Counted from the stretch's first letter, positions 1 to 12,485 are shown. The stretch is DNA of 64,000 nucleotides from Chrysoperla carnea (GCF_905475395.1 NC_058341.1:60457501-60521500), one strand, 5' to 3'. Made by a program: numbers and translations. Notes: a model not told the origin generated them from the sequence alone.

Positions 1-585
1 TCCTATGACTAGGTTAAGTTGGTTGAATGTTCCTCGGGTTTCTATAAGCACGTTATAAAAAATTTCCTTAATACGTAGATTCCAAAAAATATACATAAAA
101 ATAAAGCCGATAATATTAAGAAGATAAAAGGGTGGTAAAAATTTTTCAAGAAAATATTTTATCTCTCTAATATTCTTTATTTTATCAGAGGTAGTGTATG
201 ACATAAGGCATAATAAACCAACAACTTAAAGCCAGCTTCTGATTGTTCTATTTACTTTTTATCTATAATAGTTTCGACGAAAACCTCTGATAACATGAAC
301 TGCGTTCGGATCATGGTATTTTCTATAATTCTACACATTTTGAAATTTAAAACCGCAATCTTTCAAGAGTACAAAATTTTCTTTCTTAATTACATTAACT
401 AACACTTATTATTTTTTATAAAAATGAGAAAAGAAGGCAAAACTAAATAAAGATAAAAATTATCAGTTTATATTTGAATATTATTTAATTATAAATGTTA
501 TGAATAGTCATTTATTTGTTTCTATGTAATTTTAGTGTCTCTAATTTTAAAATTTGAATAATAAAAATAATTTATTTTCCATACA
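1..585. other. Upstream region of aminoacylase-1 with a dispersed repeat fragment
   Basis: No gene recognised. The first ~65 bases share the core GGTTAAGTTGG(T/C)TGAAT and flanks with 48290-48345, so they are a dispersed repeat fragment. The rest is AT-rich and must hold the promoter and 5' UTR of the aminoacylase, but no core promoter element could be called with confidence. Confidence 0.4.
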
Positions 586-3500
586 ATGAGTAAAGTGCAT
601 GAACATCCTTTAGCTAATAATCCAGCTATTAAAAATTTTCGAAAATACTTACAAATCAAATCAGTTCAACCAAATCCTGACTATGGTAAGATTTTTTTGT
701 TTTTTACTTAACTACAACAATAAAAAACAGAATTACGTATTAAGCAGACCTTATGTGTTTATGGACGTGTTCTCAAATTGTGCCTAAACGACTTCATTAA
801 TTTTAATGTTTTTTTGAATCGCTGAATTTTTCTCGATAGCGCGGACGTTATACAGTAGGTTTTATTTTAAAAACAATACGGCTTTCGTGTGAAAGATAAA
901 TCTAATTAAAAAATGAGCAAAATATGTCATATTTTGTTACAAACGAAAGGTGTCTGGGGAATGTCTGGCAGTATAGTGTAACGTTTGTGCGATCGTTATG
1001 GAAGTTATCTGGCAAACGACATGTTCAGTTTTTACTCACTTTAAACTGTCTTACAGCAGTTTTCGGAAGTTCGCCCAAGATTGATTCCAAATTACCATCA
1101 GTCTGCTTCTATTTTTCCATTAAAGTACATGTTGATAAAGAAACTGTCTGCCACTATTTTTCCCGGTTTATAAAAAATGAATACTCTGACTTACCGTCGC
1201 TTCCAGACGATTAGGGCTCACTTTTTTCCCAGATATCTACACCACCCCCTATCTTGAAAATGGCCGTTCTCCCATGTATGGCCCATGAGAGAAAATATTT
1301 CATGCCCCAGGAGCTTATTTACCGTGCGGCATAAAATTATAGTTCATGGATTTTTTTGACGGGCCATATCCAAGAATATCTTGAAGAGTATATACAAATA
1401 ATAATCCCGTGTCACGATATTCGTTCAGACGATATCAAGTTCCGAAACCACTCGACCGATTTCAATGAAATTTTGTAGATGTGTCTTTTGGGCCAAACTT
1501 AAAAGATAGGGTAGTTTTTATCTGGATTAGTGAATGCAATTTTTTTGTATTGAGAACTGATGGTTTTTTATAGAGAAAAGGTTGAATTCACTCCTAAGTT
1601 CTATAATTTTTCAACAGATGGCGTTGAGTGTTATACAATTTCTCTCGTTTTTTTTTTTTTTTTTTAGTTTTGTGTATGCATTTAATAGACAACACTATGT
1701 TACAATTTCAAAGATTTTTGGCCAAAACGGTTTTTTTTAAATGGAGGCACTTTTCCCGTTTAATTTTTGTAAGAATTTTGTGTTTTTACATTCAGTACGT
1801 GATATTGAACATATTTTAATAAAAAAATAACTCCAGAAATAATGCAGAAAAAAATATCTCTGCAGTCTGAATTATGTTAATGATTAACGTATTTGTGGCA
1901 CTGTGACGGAATTTATGTCAAATCCACCAAGCTTATGAAGAAACTATTAGAAAAAAATCTGTTGATTTTTATAAAACGAATATTTTTAAATTTGCACTTT
2001 TCTTCTATTTGCTTCGGTTTAAAAGATATATTTTTAGCTTTCTGATTCGAGTTTTCTGGTCAAACACATATTAATTATTAATTAAGTCCATGTGCAATTT
2101 GTTATCAAATATGAATTATCTTAGAAACGAAAATGTTAATTTGTGTTCTTATCAATACATAGTATAAAATGTACCTATCATGTTCATATGTATGCTTAGA
2201 TTTTTAAAACCACCCCACGGATTGTAATGCAATTTTTCTAATAGATAGAGTGATTTAAGAGGAAGGTTTTATTATACATATAATACATGCATAATATAGT
2301 AGAGTAAGGAGTTGAAAGAGATGTGCTCATGGATTGTTTTTATCTATTTTAACCTTCGGGGGATGGAAGAATAATCGAATATTTTCAAATATACTCAAGT
2401 GGGGTATCAAATAAAAGAACATGATGCCTACATTCCAAAACTGTAACCTCAACGCAAGGTGATATGGAGGGAGAGGTGAAAGTTGGGATGTTGCCTAGCA
2501 AAGCGGGCAGTTCACAGCTAGTTTATAAATGTAAAGATAAAAAAGTTTCAGCCTCATATTGAAAGATAAAAATGATTTATGTTTGAAACTGAGCGTAAGC
2601 AAAAGGCTCATAATGTGAGTGTTAATTGACGCGTTAATTGAAATATGTAATTCTTGGATATCCCTGAATCCATTTTGTCTAGTTGATAGCGCCCAAGGAA
2701 GCTATGCGGTTTTAATTTTTTACTATTACTATAAAGTAATAGTTAAAATAAAGTTATTGTTTTTTAAAAGTTAAGTTTCAAATATTTTTGAGGTATTAAA
2801 TATTTTTTAGGTTCGTGTGTTGTGTTTTTTACCGAACAAGCAAAAGAACTTGGTTTACCAATAAAAGTCTATGAATTTGTCAAAGGAAAACCCATTATTG
2901 TGATTTCATGGATAGGAATAAATCCCAATTTACCCAGCATTCTTTTAAATGGTCATATGGATGTTGTACCAGTTGTAGAGGTATGTTTTGTTAGTCCGCT
3001 ATATGCCATTAAATAAATTTAACGAAGTAATTCACTTCTACTTCTTCTATCAATTCCAATGGTCGCAATGGATGCATTTTATCGTTAATCGATTTTATAA
3101 TTCAAAGGTGTTTTTTTTGCAAGTGTCGAAATACAATATTTCGTTACCCGTATATTTAGCGATTCTGATCTATGTTATTTAAAAAATTTATAAAACAACT
3201 ATGCTATTCATAAAACATATAGGGTGATTCGTAAATTATTACAATTAATGAGTATATTATTGAACTAATTTTATGGCATAAAGTTCATATAAACATATGT
3301 TCGCAAACTATCATTGCTAATTTCAAATACCACCAGGAAAAAAAGTGCTGGTACATCAAAAAATGCCTCTAGATATATATACACTTGGATGCATCAATGC
3401 GTCAAGATGAATATAAATAGCAAATTTTACAGAAACATTTAGCGGTATATCACAGATAAAAACGGCTTTTTGCTGAAAACTTTACCATCTTGCATCTTGG

Positions 3501-6500
3501 AAACAAAGTGATACCAGCGGACATAAGTTCATAAAAATGGCTTAAGTCTTCCTTTCTCTTCTATATCATCTTTTAAAAATATAGTGAAAGTCAATTTATT
3601 TATGGAATATAACGGACTATTTGCATGTTTAAAAAATTACCAATATATCGACCTGTGCATTTCAACAAACTGCTATGCAAAAATCCACATGTAACTATTT
3701 CCCTCACCTAGGCTTCGTTAGAATAATCTAGACAACTTGCATGTGTCTTGATACTATAACCTTATGAGGTACAATTTCAACCTAAGAGAGCCTTAAACAA
3801 AAGGCCCTTCTGAGAATATTTCAAAAAATTAAGAACCTCGAACATGATCCACGCTACACACTATTTTGACCATCGGTCAGAACAATTTCAAAAGGTGAAA
3901 TTGAATTGCTTTTATTGTAAAAATAGGCGGGGGAAGTGCCTCTATTTTAAGGAAAACCTTTTTAGGCTATATCTCCATAACCGTGCACAGGCTAAAAGTG
4001 ATAATAACCTTTATTATAATTAACAATAAATAATTTGTCTACTTACATGCAAAAGCAGCGACCACTCCTTAAAATTTTTTTTAAGAAAAAAAAATTGACT
4101 AAAAAGAAATATTTTTAAATGGAGGCACTTTTCCCGCTTAATTTTTGTAAGGATTTTGTGTTTTTACATTCAGTACGTGATATTGAACGTATTTTAATAA
4201 AAAAATAACTCCTGTAGTTTAATGCAGAAAAAAATTCTCTGTAGTCTGAATATTAATGATTAACGTATTTGTGGCACTGTGACTGGGAATTTATGTCAAA
4301 TCCACCAAGCTTATGAAGAAACTATTAAAAAAAAAAAGCTGTTGATTTTTATACAACGAATATTGTTAAATTGGCACTTTTCTTCTCTTTGTTTCGGTTT
4401 AAAAGATATATTTTTAGCTTTTTCTGGTCAAACACAGATTGCTCAAAATCTCTTTGCTATCGGAGACTGCAACCATAATTTTACTCAGTATAATATAAGG
4501 CATAAAATTTCAAAATCAAGAACTGATTCCATTGATATAGCCAATATTCCATGTACTGTGTGTGGAGTTCTCTCGGGGTCTCAGAAATTTTTTGTAATTT
4601 TATTATTTGTTTTAGAAATAAATCACAGCCATAGATTTTTTCTGATCATTTTTTGTTGATAGTTGATTTTTAATAAATAATATTTTAGCGAAAATAATAC
4701 ACGAATAGCAGCGGTGCTATTTTTGTTAATTTGATATTCATTTAATTACACACAGTTGTACTTTTACAGTGAACTGACTTTTACCATTTGTAATTTTAGA
4801 GTGAATGGAAGTACGACCCTTTTGCTGCAGAAATTGATAAAAATGGTAATATATATGCTCGGGGTGCTCAAGATATGAAATGTGTTAGTATCCAATATTT
4901 AGAAGCAATTCGATACTTAAAGCAAAATGGTGTCAAATTACGCCGAACTGTACACATATCATTTGTCCCAGGTAAATTATCAGAAAATAAGCCATTTTTC
5001 TACGGTTAATTCTCGGACTACAAGTATAGAGTTTTTTATTATTGATTTTTTTTTTGCAGACGAAGAACTTCATAGCGCTGATGGAATGGCACTTTTTGTA
5101 AAATCAAAAGAATTTAAAGATTTAAATGTTGGCTTTAGTTTAGATGAGGGTGGGCCAACACCTAACAAGGAGTATGTAGTGACAAATGGAGAACGAGTTT
5201 GTTGGAGTAGGTATCGTTGATTGTAATACTGCAGTTATAACTTGCATTATCAGTCAATTTGTTACTTTATGTTATTTAAATAATTTGCTGCTATGTCTAA
5301 TCTAATCCAAAATAGCTAATGCCGAAATAATAAGCAAATACTAACAAAACTATGCAGGGTATATAAATATTATCAAATATTTTTTGTATTTTATAAATAC
5401 GTATTTCGAATACCAAGTAATCATCATCAGTATGAATTATCTAATCGTAGAACCATGATAGAAACGAATTCTTACAAAGAGTGTTTTTTTCTGAGTCTTT
5501 TGTATTAAGATCAACTTAAGTAATATAAATTTGGAATAATTTAAGTATTTTTTACGCAGCATTGGAAATAGTTTGCCATGGTAATACTGGTCACGGTTTA
5601 ATGCTGATACCAAATACCGCTGCAGAAAAAGTACAATACTTATTAAATAAGTTCCTGGGATACAGGGAGGAATCAAGAAAAAAAATGAAACATCCTCATC
5701 CTTTTTATGATTTGGGAAATGTAACGTCAGTGAATTTAACAAATATTAAAGTAAGATATTCACAAAGTTAATTTGTTCAATTAAGAAATATATTTCTGAT
5801 GTTATTTAATTGTTTATAATGAATAACATATAAACTTAGAAGACTTGCCTAATTTTAAACCAATTGAAAAAGCAAAGGCGTATTCAAAATTTTACTATTT
5901 TCCCATCTCAATAACGGTTATCTTTAGGTATCAATTTTGTGATCCCAAGCGATTGAGAAGCTGAGATATTGATGATATGGACTTAGGAAAAAATAGACCG
6001 GAAAAAAAGGACCAGAAAAAAACCCGAAAAAAACTAATGTAATAGTGTGTCCCATTTTTGAACCCAACCGCCAAAAACTTCAGAATAACCAAATCAAACC
6101 CCTCTATAGCCAACAAACTCAACCCAACCAACTCGTAACTACAACAATACTTCGAGTCTATACAATTTTCGGTCTATTGTTTCCGATTAGGAATAATATA
6201 TTTAAATAACAGAAGGACTTTATAAATCTATGACCGACAGAGTAAGTGACTCCTACCAAAATTAAATATCCAAGTATGTTATAGTACATGTTAAAAATTT
6301 GGTTCCTGTATTCAGTGACTTCACGTTTACACGAATATTGAAATTGAAATAACACGCTGAATAAACAGCATTATTGCTCGTTGAAAACTATGTTTATTAA
6401 TTCTTCATATAATATTTCTAAAGGGTGGAGTTCAATCAAATGTCATACCATCAAAAATTACAATGGAATTCGATTGCCGTGTAACTCCAAATGATGCGGT

Positions 6501-7401
6501 CACATTTGACGCACTAGTTAAACAATGGTGTCAAGAAGCTGGTGGTGATTCAGTTACGTATAAATACATATCTAAAGATCCTGTTCTTCCAATCACTAAA
6601 ACTGATGATTCAAATCCTTTTTGGAAAGCTTTTGAAAATGTTTTTAAAAAAAGGTATGCTTTTATACATCCTTGAAATAAGTAATTTAAATTTGAAAAAG
6701 ATAAAAATTTATTATATTTATTTTTATTTTAGGAATGACAAATTGATTCTTAGTATTTGTCCTGCAGCTTCAGATGGGCGATTTTTAAGAGGAGTTTGTA
6801 TATATTTTCTTTTCTATTGTTTTTATAGTAATATCAGGTGTTACATAAGTAACAAGACGGTTAGGCTTTTCCCGAAGAGCACTTTTTAAATTTTTGCAAA
6901 CAAAGGTTCAAGAGTCAAAAAAATGTATTTAGAGGGGGACCCTGTATAAAGCTTAAAAGTCTTGGATACTACTGCACATAAAAAGTTTTGTATATTTATC
7001 GAAAGGCTATAATTTCCGAGAATGATAGCTGGCTTGGAAAATAGCTAGTTATCATTGGAATCTGCTAGTTTCGCGACCGACACGAAAACCGGGTTTCGTA
7101 CCTTATCCTTCTAGCTTGATCTGAAAGCATTATGGAAAAGATATTACGAAAAACAACTGTCGGTCAAACTGTTTAGTAGTTTGATAACATATTCTATATA
7201 GTCTTCACCTCTTATCTGTTTGTTTGGTAACATAAATGTATTTTTTGTTTATAGATTGGTATTCCAGTACTTGGCACGTCTCCTATGCCAGGGACACCAT
7301 TTTTATTACATGATCATAACGAATTTCTTAACGCACAAACATTCCTAGACGGAATAGAGCTTTATAAAGAACTTATACCAGCAATAGCAAACGTGGAATA
7401 A
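586..7401 (+). CDS. ACY1: Aminoacylase-1 (N-acyl-L-amino-acid amidohydrolase), 8 exons, complete
   Basis: Exons 586-685, 2811-2980, 4800-4971, 5060-5206, 5560-5750, 6424-6653, 6733-6793 and 7255-7401 join in phase with GT-AG borders to 405 aa, close to the ~408 aa of animal ACY1. Family knowledge: a cytosolic zinc enzyme of peptidase family M20 that hydrolyses N-acyl amino acids to a free amino acid and an acid. Seen in order: GHMDVVPV (first metal His and Asp), [10 protein letters not shown] (bridging Asp), VPDEEL (general-base and metal Glu), SLDEGG (metal Glu), CHGNTGHG (dimer-domain His), [28 protein letters not shown] and, near the C-terminus, LLHDHNEFL (last metal His). All catalytic positions are kept, so it should be active. 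One departure is DEELHSADG where DEEIGGHDG is usual. The start is the first ATG, which yields the family's normal N-terminus. A polyadenylation signal candidate AATAAA lies at 7485-7490. Confidence 0.95.
1737..2085 (+). repeat. Copy A of a ~340 bp direct repeat in aminoacylase intron 1
   Basis: Starts AAATGGAGGCACTTTTCCCG and runs to the stretch around TTTTCTGGTCAAACACA. It aligns base by base with 4118-4440, in the same orientation, with few differences by eye. The two copies bracket exon 2. A shorter, partly inverted relative lies at 56500-56680. Confidence 0.85.
2170..2521 (+). mobile_element. Helitron-like non-autonomous element, 3' end
   Basis: The stretch with AAAACCACCCCACGGATT, a downstream GATAGAGTGATT and AATACATGC motif, and a terminal AAAGCGGGCAGTTCACAGCTAG resembles the insect Helitron-type elements that end in CTAG followed by T. 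The 3' end is 2521, followed by T as expected. The left boundary is uncertain. It aligns with 24588-24836. Confidence 0.55.
4118..4440 (+). repeat. Copy B of the ~340 bp direct repeat in aminoacylase intron 2
   Basis: Same sequence as copy A in intron 1. Just upstream, 3910-4020 holds an inverted counterpart of its first ~60 bases (GGCGGGGGAAGTGCCTC versus GGAGGCACTTTTCCCGC), so the full element probably has inverted ends. 56503-56640 matches the inverted portion and continues into the 3920-4020 sequence. Confidence 0.8.
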
Positions 7402-7491
7402 AGATATGATTTTTATTTATTTAATGAATTCTGTAAAATGAAAAATAATTATAAAAATGTTTATAATAGTAAACAGTTAAAACTAATAAAA

Positions 7492-8509
7492 AAATGTAAA
7501 ATTGTATTCTTTTATTTATTCCTAAACCTTTCTGGATCAATTTAATTAAATTTTTGTAAATCACATTTTTCTATGAAATTTTTTTGGGGGAAGTGGAATA
7601 GATAAGCTAGAAGTATGTCTTAGACAATATTTTGCACTGCGATCAGTTTGATCTTTTATATCTCTTTTGCTTCAAAGGTGCTCCAAGAGTGGTACCAGCC
7701 CCCTCCCTTATACGATCTGGCGAATATTGTAACTTTAAATTGCCTGTATAATTCATTTGCTGTCAGCATATGAGCAAGCACCATCCCTAAAATAGGATCA
7801 TTTCCGATCTAATCATAAGTTTTTAAGTACCAACTACGCATGTTTCAAATTTTAGTCGGAAAGTTCCAACCTTTGCATCAATTGCAATGTATTTATGTAG
7901 CGGGGGCAAGTTGAGAAGTGCCTCAATTGTCATGGTTTCTATGCGATATATACAAATTGTATTACTGCTACACGCTAGTTTTTGTATTGTAGTCAGTTTT
8001 GTCTTGCTTATTTTTTTGAGAAGGTAGATACAAGACCTAGTAAAACAAAAATGTAAGAGTAGATGAGGTCATTGTTTTTCGAAATATTTCGTTCCACAAT
8101 CAATATCCAACTACAATAATTTTTAAATATGAAGAAGATAAATAATTAAAGATAGGCCTTCTTTTATTTGATTAACTGGGCCTCCTGAAAGAGAAATATA
8201 CTAATGAATATCTGAACGGAAGTTAAACAATCAAAGCCACTGCCTAATTTGATAAAGAAAGTAACTTCAAAAATTTAAGATACAAAGTTTTTTACGGGAA
8301 AGTCTCTTTTTAAGTTTTCGAAAAAAATTATGTCTTATATTTTTACCAGGGCCGAAAGTAGAGCTGAAAAGCCTGTAGGACAAAAGCAAATTTAGGGATC
8401 CCATCCAAAAATCATTGGTTACAATAATATTGTGGGAATTGCAAATTAAAAATATAAGAATTTAATCGATAGAAAAATATTTCTTCACATCGTTTATTAA
8501 ATTGTGTCA
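7492..8509. other. Intergenic stretch without recognised features
   Basis: Lies between the aminoacylase polyadenylation region and a tRNA-like sequence. No coding exon, long repeat or RNA gene could be supported on either strand. Confidence 0.4.
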
Positions 8510-8512
8510 ACC

Positions 8513-8592
8513 CTAGTTGCTCAGTTGGTTAAAGCGTAATCAATTCCGTACTAGGTTTGTCTAGGGTAGCGGGTTCGATTCCCGCTGTCATA
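8513..8592 (+). repeat. tRNA-derived sequence (tRNA pseudogene or SINE head)
   Basis: Contains an A-box-like TTGCTCAGTTGGTTAAAGCG and, about 50 bases on, a perfect T-arm GCGGG-TTCGATT-CCCGC (B box). The acceptor arms do not pair (5' side near CCCTAGT, 3' side TGTCATA), and the D-stem is imperfect, so it is not a functional tRNA. A degenerate tRNA gene or the 5' head of a tRNA-derived SINE fits best. Confidence 0.6.
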
Positions 8593-8633
8593 ACAAAAAA
8601 TTATTTTCATTTATGGTTGTGTTGGGCTTGTGT

Positions 8634-8920
8634 AGTGCATGGTATATGCCACGGTCATATATACAGGTCTGTTAACTTCATATACCATTACATAGAGTGG
8701 AGCGTATAGTTGAACCGTAAAGTAGTTCCCGCGTGGAACACTGGTGGCGCATGAGTAGTCGTTTGCATTTGGTATACTTTATTTCGTATTGATAACGCAA
8801 ACTTCGACAAGCACGCCATCTGCAGTCTAGATCAAGAAGCTCCAGTAGCGATACGCGTATCGGTCACAGGTTTGGGCAACGAGTTGTTAGACCTGTATAT
8901 ACGACCGTGGTATATGCAAA
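8634..8920. mobile_element. Short terminal-inverted-repeat element (~285 bp)
   Basis: The left arm near 8640-8675 (GGTATATGCCACGGTCATAT) is the reverse complement, with a few mismatches, of 8885-8917 (ATACGACCGTGGTATATGC). The ~30 bp arms flank a comparatively GC-rich interior. It starts about 40 bases after the tRNA-like sequence, so the two may be one composite SINE or an insertion beside it. Confidence 0.65.
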
Positions 8921-8935
8921 CGCTAGGGGCGCTAA

Positions 8936-9900
8936 ATTTAAATTTAATCTACAGTATCGATGGCAAATAATTATGTCCACCAAAATACAAAAATTAAAAT
9001 AATTATTTTGAAATTTTTTTTTAAAATTATTTTGTTATAACTAGACTGTTGTTTTGGCTTTGATTTTTACAAATATTTAGAAATAATATAAATCATCTGG
9101 CAAGAGATAGTAACAGTAACAATGTCCGGGGTTTTAACATTCATTCTTTAAACTGTTCAAAAAAATTTCCCTGCAAAATACAATAATCTAGAACAGGACG
9201 AACGAAAGAGCATTAGAGTTTTATGGCATGAATATTTCTGAGATCCCTAGTATTTCCCAGAATGAATCATAATGTTTTTGAAGCTTTTATAGTGTGATGC
9301 GAATGAAAGCTTGGTATCAAATATAACATTCAAATCTTTTACTGTAGACGTTCTGTTTAATGCTGAGTTTTGATGGTATCTATGGAACATGATAGAGGAG
9401 TTTTTATACATGTGTAAATAAAAACGTATTCAAATTTCAGCTTTGCACAAGCACATTAATTTCACTACTTGTTTCACATTTTCGAAAGTTTACGGAGAGA
9501 TGACGCATCAGCACAATGTCCGCCAAATTGCGATTTTCTTAATAAGGTCGTACTAAAATGTGTATTTAGAAAATTTTTGGCCTTATTCACAGATTGCAGT
9601 ATGTACTTAATTGCTACGTTCTCTTGAGGTGGAATCCATAAGGACTAAGGTAAATTCGGCAATGTCTCTCAGACTACAATTGTTTTCATACATAAACAAA
9701 CAAAAAACAGATATTATCCAATGACAAGTATATAAAACTGTGGACGCTTTTTTAATGGAAAAAATAACATCTTATAAATTAATGAATTACATACTTAAGT
9801 AAATCAAAATTTAAAAAATGGATTGTAAGAAGCTATCCGTATTTTACGTTAATTATACAAATTTTTATGATTCGTATTATTTTGTTGATTAGCATCTCAC
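8936..9900. other. Upstream region of the GST gene, nothing recognised
   Basis: AT-rich, no supported element or exon. It should contain the GST promoter. A possible splice acceptor (TTGTTGATTAG) ends at 9894, just before the chosen start, which is why the true first exon of the GST could lie further upstream in this stretch. Confidence 0.35.
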
Positions 9901-10916
9901 ATGTGTGGAGCTATTAAATATAGAATATGTACAAGAAAGCCACCAAAAATTTATGGTGTGCGTACTCGAGTTCCAGTTCGAAATGTCTTAATGGTATGCA
10001 AAGCATTAAATTTAGAAATAGAATTTATTGAAATGGATTTATTCGCTGGAGACCATAATAAACCTGAATTTGTAAAGGTGGGTTCTTAAAAACAATGGTT
10101 TACCATGTTTTTATTAGCTCCCTTCTTTTATATATGTCCCGTGGAATTTTGTAATTGATTTTAAACTAGCTTTTATAACGGACTAAAAAGTATAAAATAA
10201 TTAGCCCGTGATAAAAAATAGCTATTTTTGTTTTAGATGAATCCACAGCGTACAGTTCCAACGATGGACGATGATGGATTTTATCTATGGGATAGCCATG
10301 CAATAGTCACATATCTTGTTAGTAAATATGGTAAAGATGATTCTTTATATCCGAAAGACTTAAAGAAAAGAGCAACAGTTGATCGTTTACTTCATTTTGA
10401 TTCTGGAATTTTACTTCCAAGAGCACGAAATATATTCGTAAGAAAAGCTATTTTTATGTATATTTAGTTTTTTTTTTCTATTTTGGAGCGGTATCGTCTG
10501 AAAAAGATACCTAGATACCTATTAACATAGAGAACGCGATCCAAATTTAATTAAAAGTTGCATCAATCTGTATTAACTTATAACCGATTTATTTGTAGCA
10601 TCCTATTATGTTGGAAAACGCCAAAACTATTCCAGAAAAAAATAAGGAACGAGTATATGAAGCCTATGATTTTTTAGAGGTATTTTTCGATGAATCGTCG
10701 TCTTGGATTGCCGGAAAAGATTTAACTGTTGCAGATTTATGCATAATACCAGTTGTAACCACATTAAAAGCTTTCCTGCCAATTGACGAATCTAAATATC
10801 CAAAAATATTAGCTTGGATTGAAAAATGTAAAGGTCTGCCATATTACGTGGAGATTAATAAACGCGGTAATGATGCTTTTGTTGAAAGAATTAATAAAAT
10901 GCTTCTTTCGTCCTAA
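9901..10916 (+). CDS. Epsilon/delta-like cytosolic glutathione S-transferase, 3 exons
   Basis: Exons 9901-10077, 10237-10437 and 10599-10916 join in phase 0 with GT-AG introns to 231 aa. The N-terminal thioredoxin-like domain (about residues 15-90) shows [27 protein letters not shown] with the cis-Pro, and DSHAI. The C-terminal helical domain shows the insect epsilon/delta signatures [29 protein letters not shown] and LPYYVEIN. Known role: conjugating glutathione to electrophiles, often in detoxification; some relatives only bind ligands. Odd points: the position of the catalytic Ser (SPxVR in relatives) reads RVPVR, so Ser is replaced by Arg, and the His of NPQHTVP is also Arg. Both changes bear on glutathione binding. 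The start is uncertain: ATG 9901 gives about 11 residues before the usual N-terminus, and a short upstream exon spliced near 9898 or 9942 is possible. Confidence 0.9.
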
Positions 10917-11349
10917 ATGTACTCGTCAACAAAAAAAAAAAAAAATATCCAACTGAAAAAATCATCCACAGTTTTATATGCTTCAGTTAAAATTTGGGCT
11001 TATAGTTTGTATCCAAAGAATACTTAACAAATAAGATAGATATACATATATCACACCAATCAACGGGAGTATCTAACTGGATAATAGTGGGAATGCATAG
11101 ATATGAGAAGTTGATTCTTGGGCTGGCGAAAATAATTTAGGAATCTTTGGTATGAGGTACAACGAAAAGAAAAATTTTTGCCATGTAGAAATTGTTAATT
11201 AACTAATAAACATAGGTTTCTAATAAATGAGATAGTATTTTGTAAGACGTCAAACACATTAAACGTTTATGTATAGCTACGCATATATTTTATGTCTTAT
11301 TTTATTGATAAATGGCAAGTAATTTGGTGGCCTGAATTCGAACTACGGA

Positions 11350-11510
11350 AAAAGCGGTTCAGTTTCAGTTTAATTGGTACGGATTTTTATCGCCAGCTGG
11401 CAGAATTTATCTGATTCGAATTTGAATATTTTGATTAGCCTTTAAAAAGACACTTTTTGTTGTAATTAGTACGAATTATTATCGCCAGTTGGCGGGGTGC
11501 AACTACCAGT
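11350..11510 (+). repeat. Two degenerate direct repeats around a CGCCAGCTGGC motif
   Basis: AATTGGTACGGATTTTTATC at about 11371 and AATTAGTACGAATTATTATC at about 11464 are each followed by CGCCAG(C/T)TGGC, a near-palindrome. They are about 94 bp apart. Function unknown; probably a transposon end fragment. Confidence 0.5.
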
Positions 11511-11515
11511 TACCA

Positions 11516-11704
11516 ATTCATCCATCTACCGATTTCCCATTAGACCAATGTTAAATATGCCTACTTTTGAAGTCATTTATTTATTTAAATAATCTGGAAA
11601 TCCCCTCTTAAAATTTTTAGAATTGATTTAGACATAGTCCAACTTCATATAAAAAAAAATTAAACCTTTTATCCAAAATTGCCCTGGCGCTCGTACATCC
11701 TTAA
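11516..11704 (+). mobile_element. TTAA-bounded MITE-like family, right part only
   Basis: The stretch from CATCCATCTACCGATTTCCC to CTGGCGCTCGTACATCCTTAA matches the right half of the full copy at 26801-27362. The terminal CCTTAA is kept. The left half is missing. Confidence 0.7.
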
Positions 11705-12433
11705 ATATTTAAAAAAAAAAATTTCAGATACAAAAAAGCAGGCTATATTAACGTAATTTCTATTATAGTTTCCACACAGTTAGGAATAAAACTGTTCATT
11801 GACTCCAATATTAATTTACAAACTGTTTTATTTTATGAATTATTACAATTTTTATAAACTTTTATAAAAAGTAAGACATAAAACTTAACATATAAACAGT
11901 AGGTACATAGGATTTTGATGGCGTGTTTAAAGGTTTAATAATGTACGGTATATTAACCTTATTAAATAACACCATGTCAAGGGTTAGAGAATAAAATTTT
12001 TTTATGGCTCTTTATTATTAAACATTTTTAATATTCCTCCTTCGTTATAAGTAATTTCTGTTTTTTATATGATAACATAATTAGAATCGACCATATTGGC
12101 ATAGAATTTAACGAATTTGAAAGACTGGGATTGGTTAAATAAGCGAAATTATATTAAGTTTACAACATGATAAAAATTAATGTAAATTGGTCCAATTTTT
12201 CCAAAAGCAAAACCTAGAAAAATTGAATGTTGCACAAATACATTCACATAATGGAAGTAGTGATTTCCAAAAAGTTCAAAAATTGAATTGTATCTATGCT
12301 TAGTTCAAAAACTGGATTTTATCTCATAAAATGATAAAGTGTAAATGATTCTCTTTCAAAAAATTTGTAGTTTTAATAAAGTAACATAAAAAACAGTCTA
12401 TAAATTAAATGGACAATGCTATAGTTTTGACTT

Positions 12434-12485
12434 TATTCGCACCGTGCTTGAGTTTTATTTCAGGCGTTTCCATGGTAACGATACT
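12434..12485 (-). repeat. Dispersed short repeat (CCATGGTAACGATA type)
   Basis: Reverse complement of 49256-49310: both share CGTTACCATGGAAACGCC followed by AATAAAACTCA and GCACGGTGCGAATA. A fragment of an unnamed dispersed element. Confidence 0.65.

Noticed and set aside
924-1214. 96-codon frame in aminoacylase intron 1
   Set aside because: No recognisable domain and no in-phase splice sites linking it to the gene; the direct exon 1 to exon 2 joint is already in frame.
4279-4659. 126-codon frame in aminoacylase intron 2
   Set aside because: Its first third lies in the repeat also present in intron 1, where the same frame is broken; no conserved domain.
5437-5742. Open frame on the - strand over aminoacylase exon 5
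   Set aside because: Antisense of the exon with CHGNTGHG; no homology of its own.
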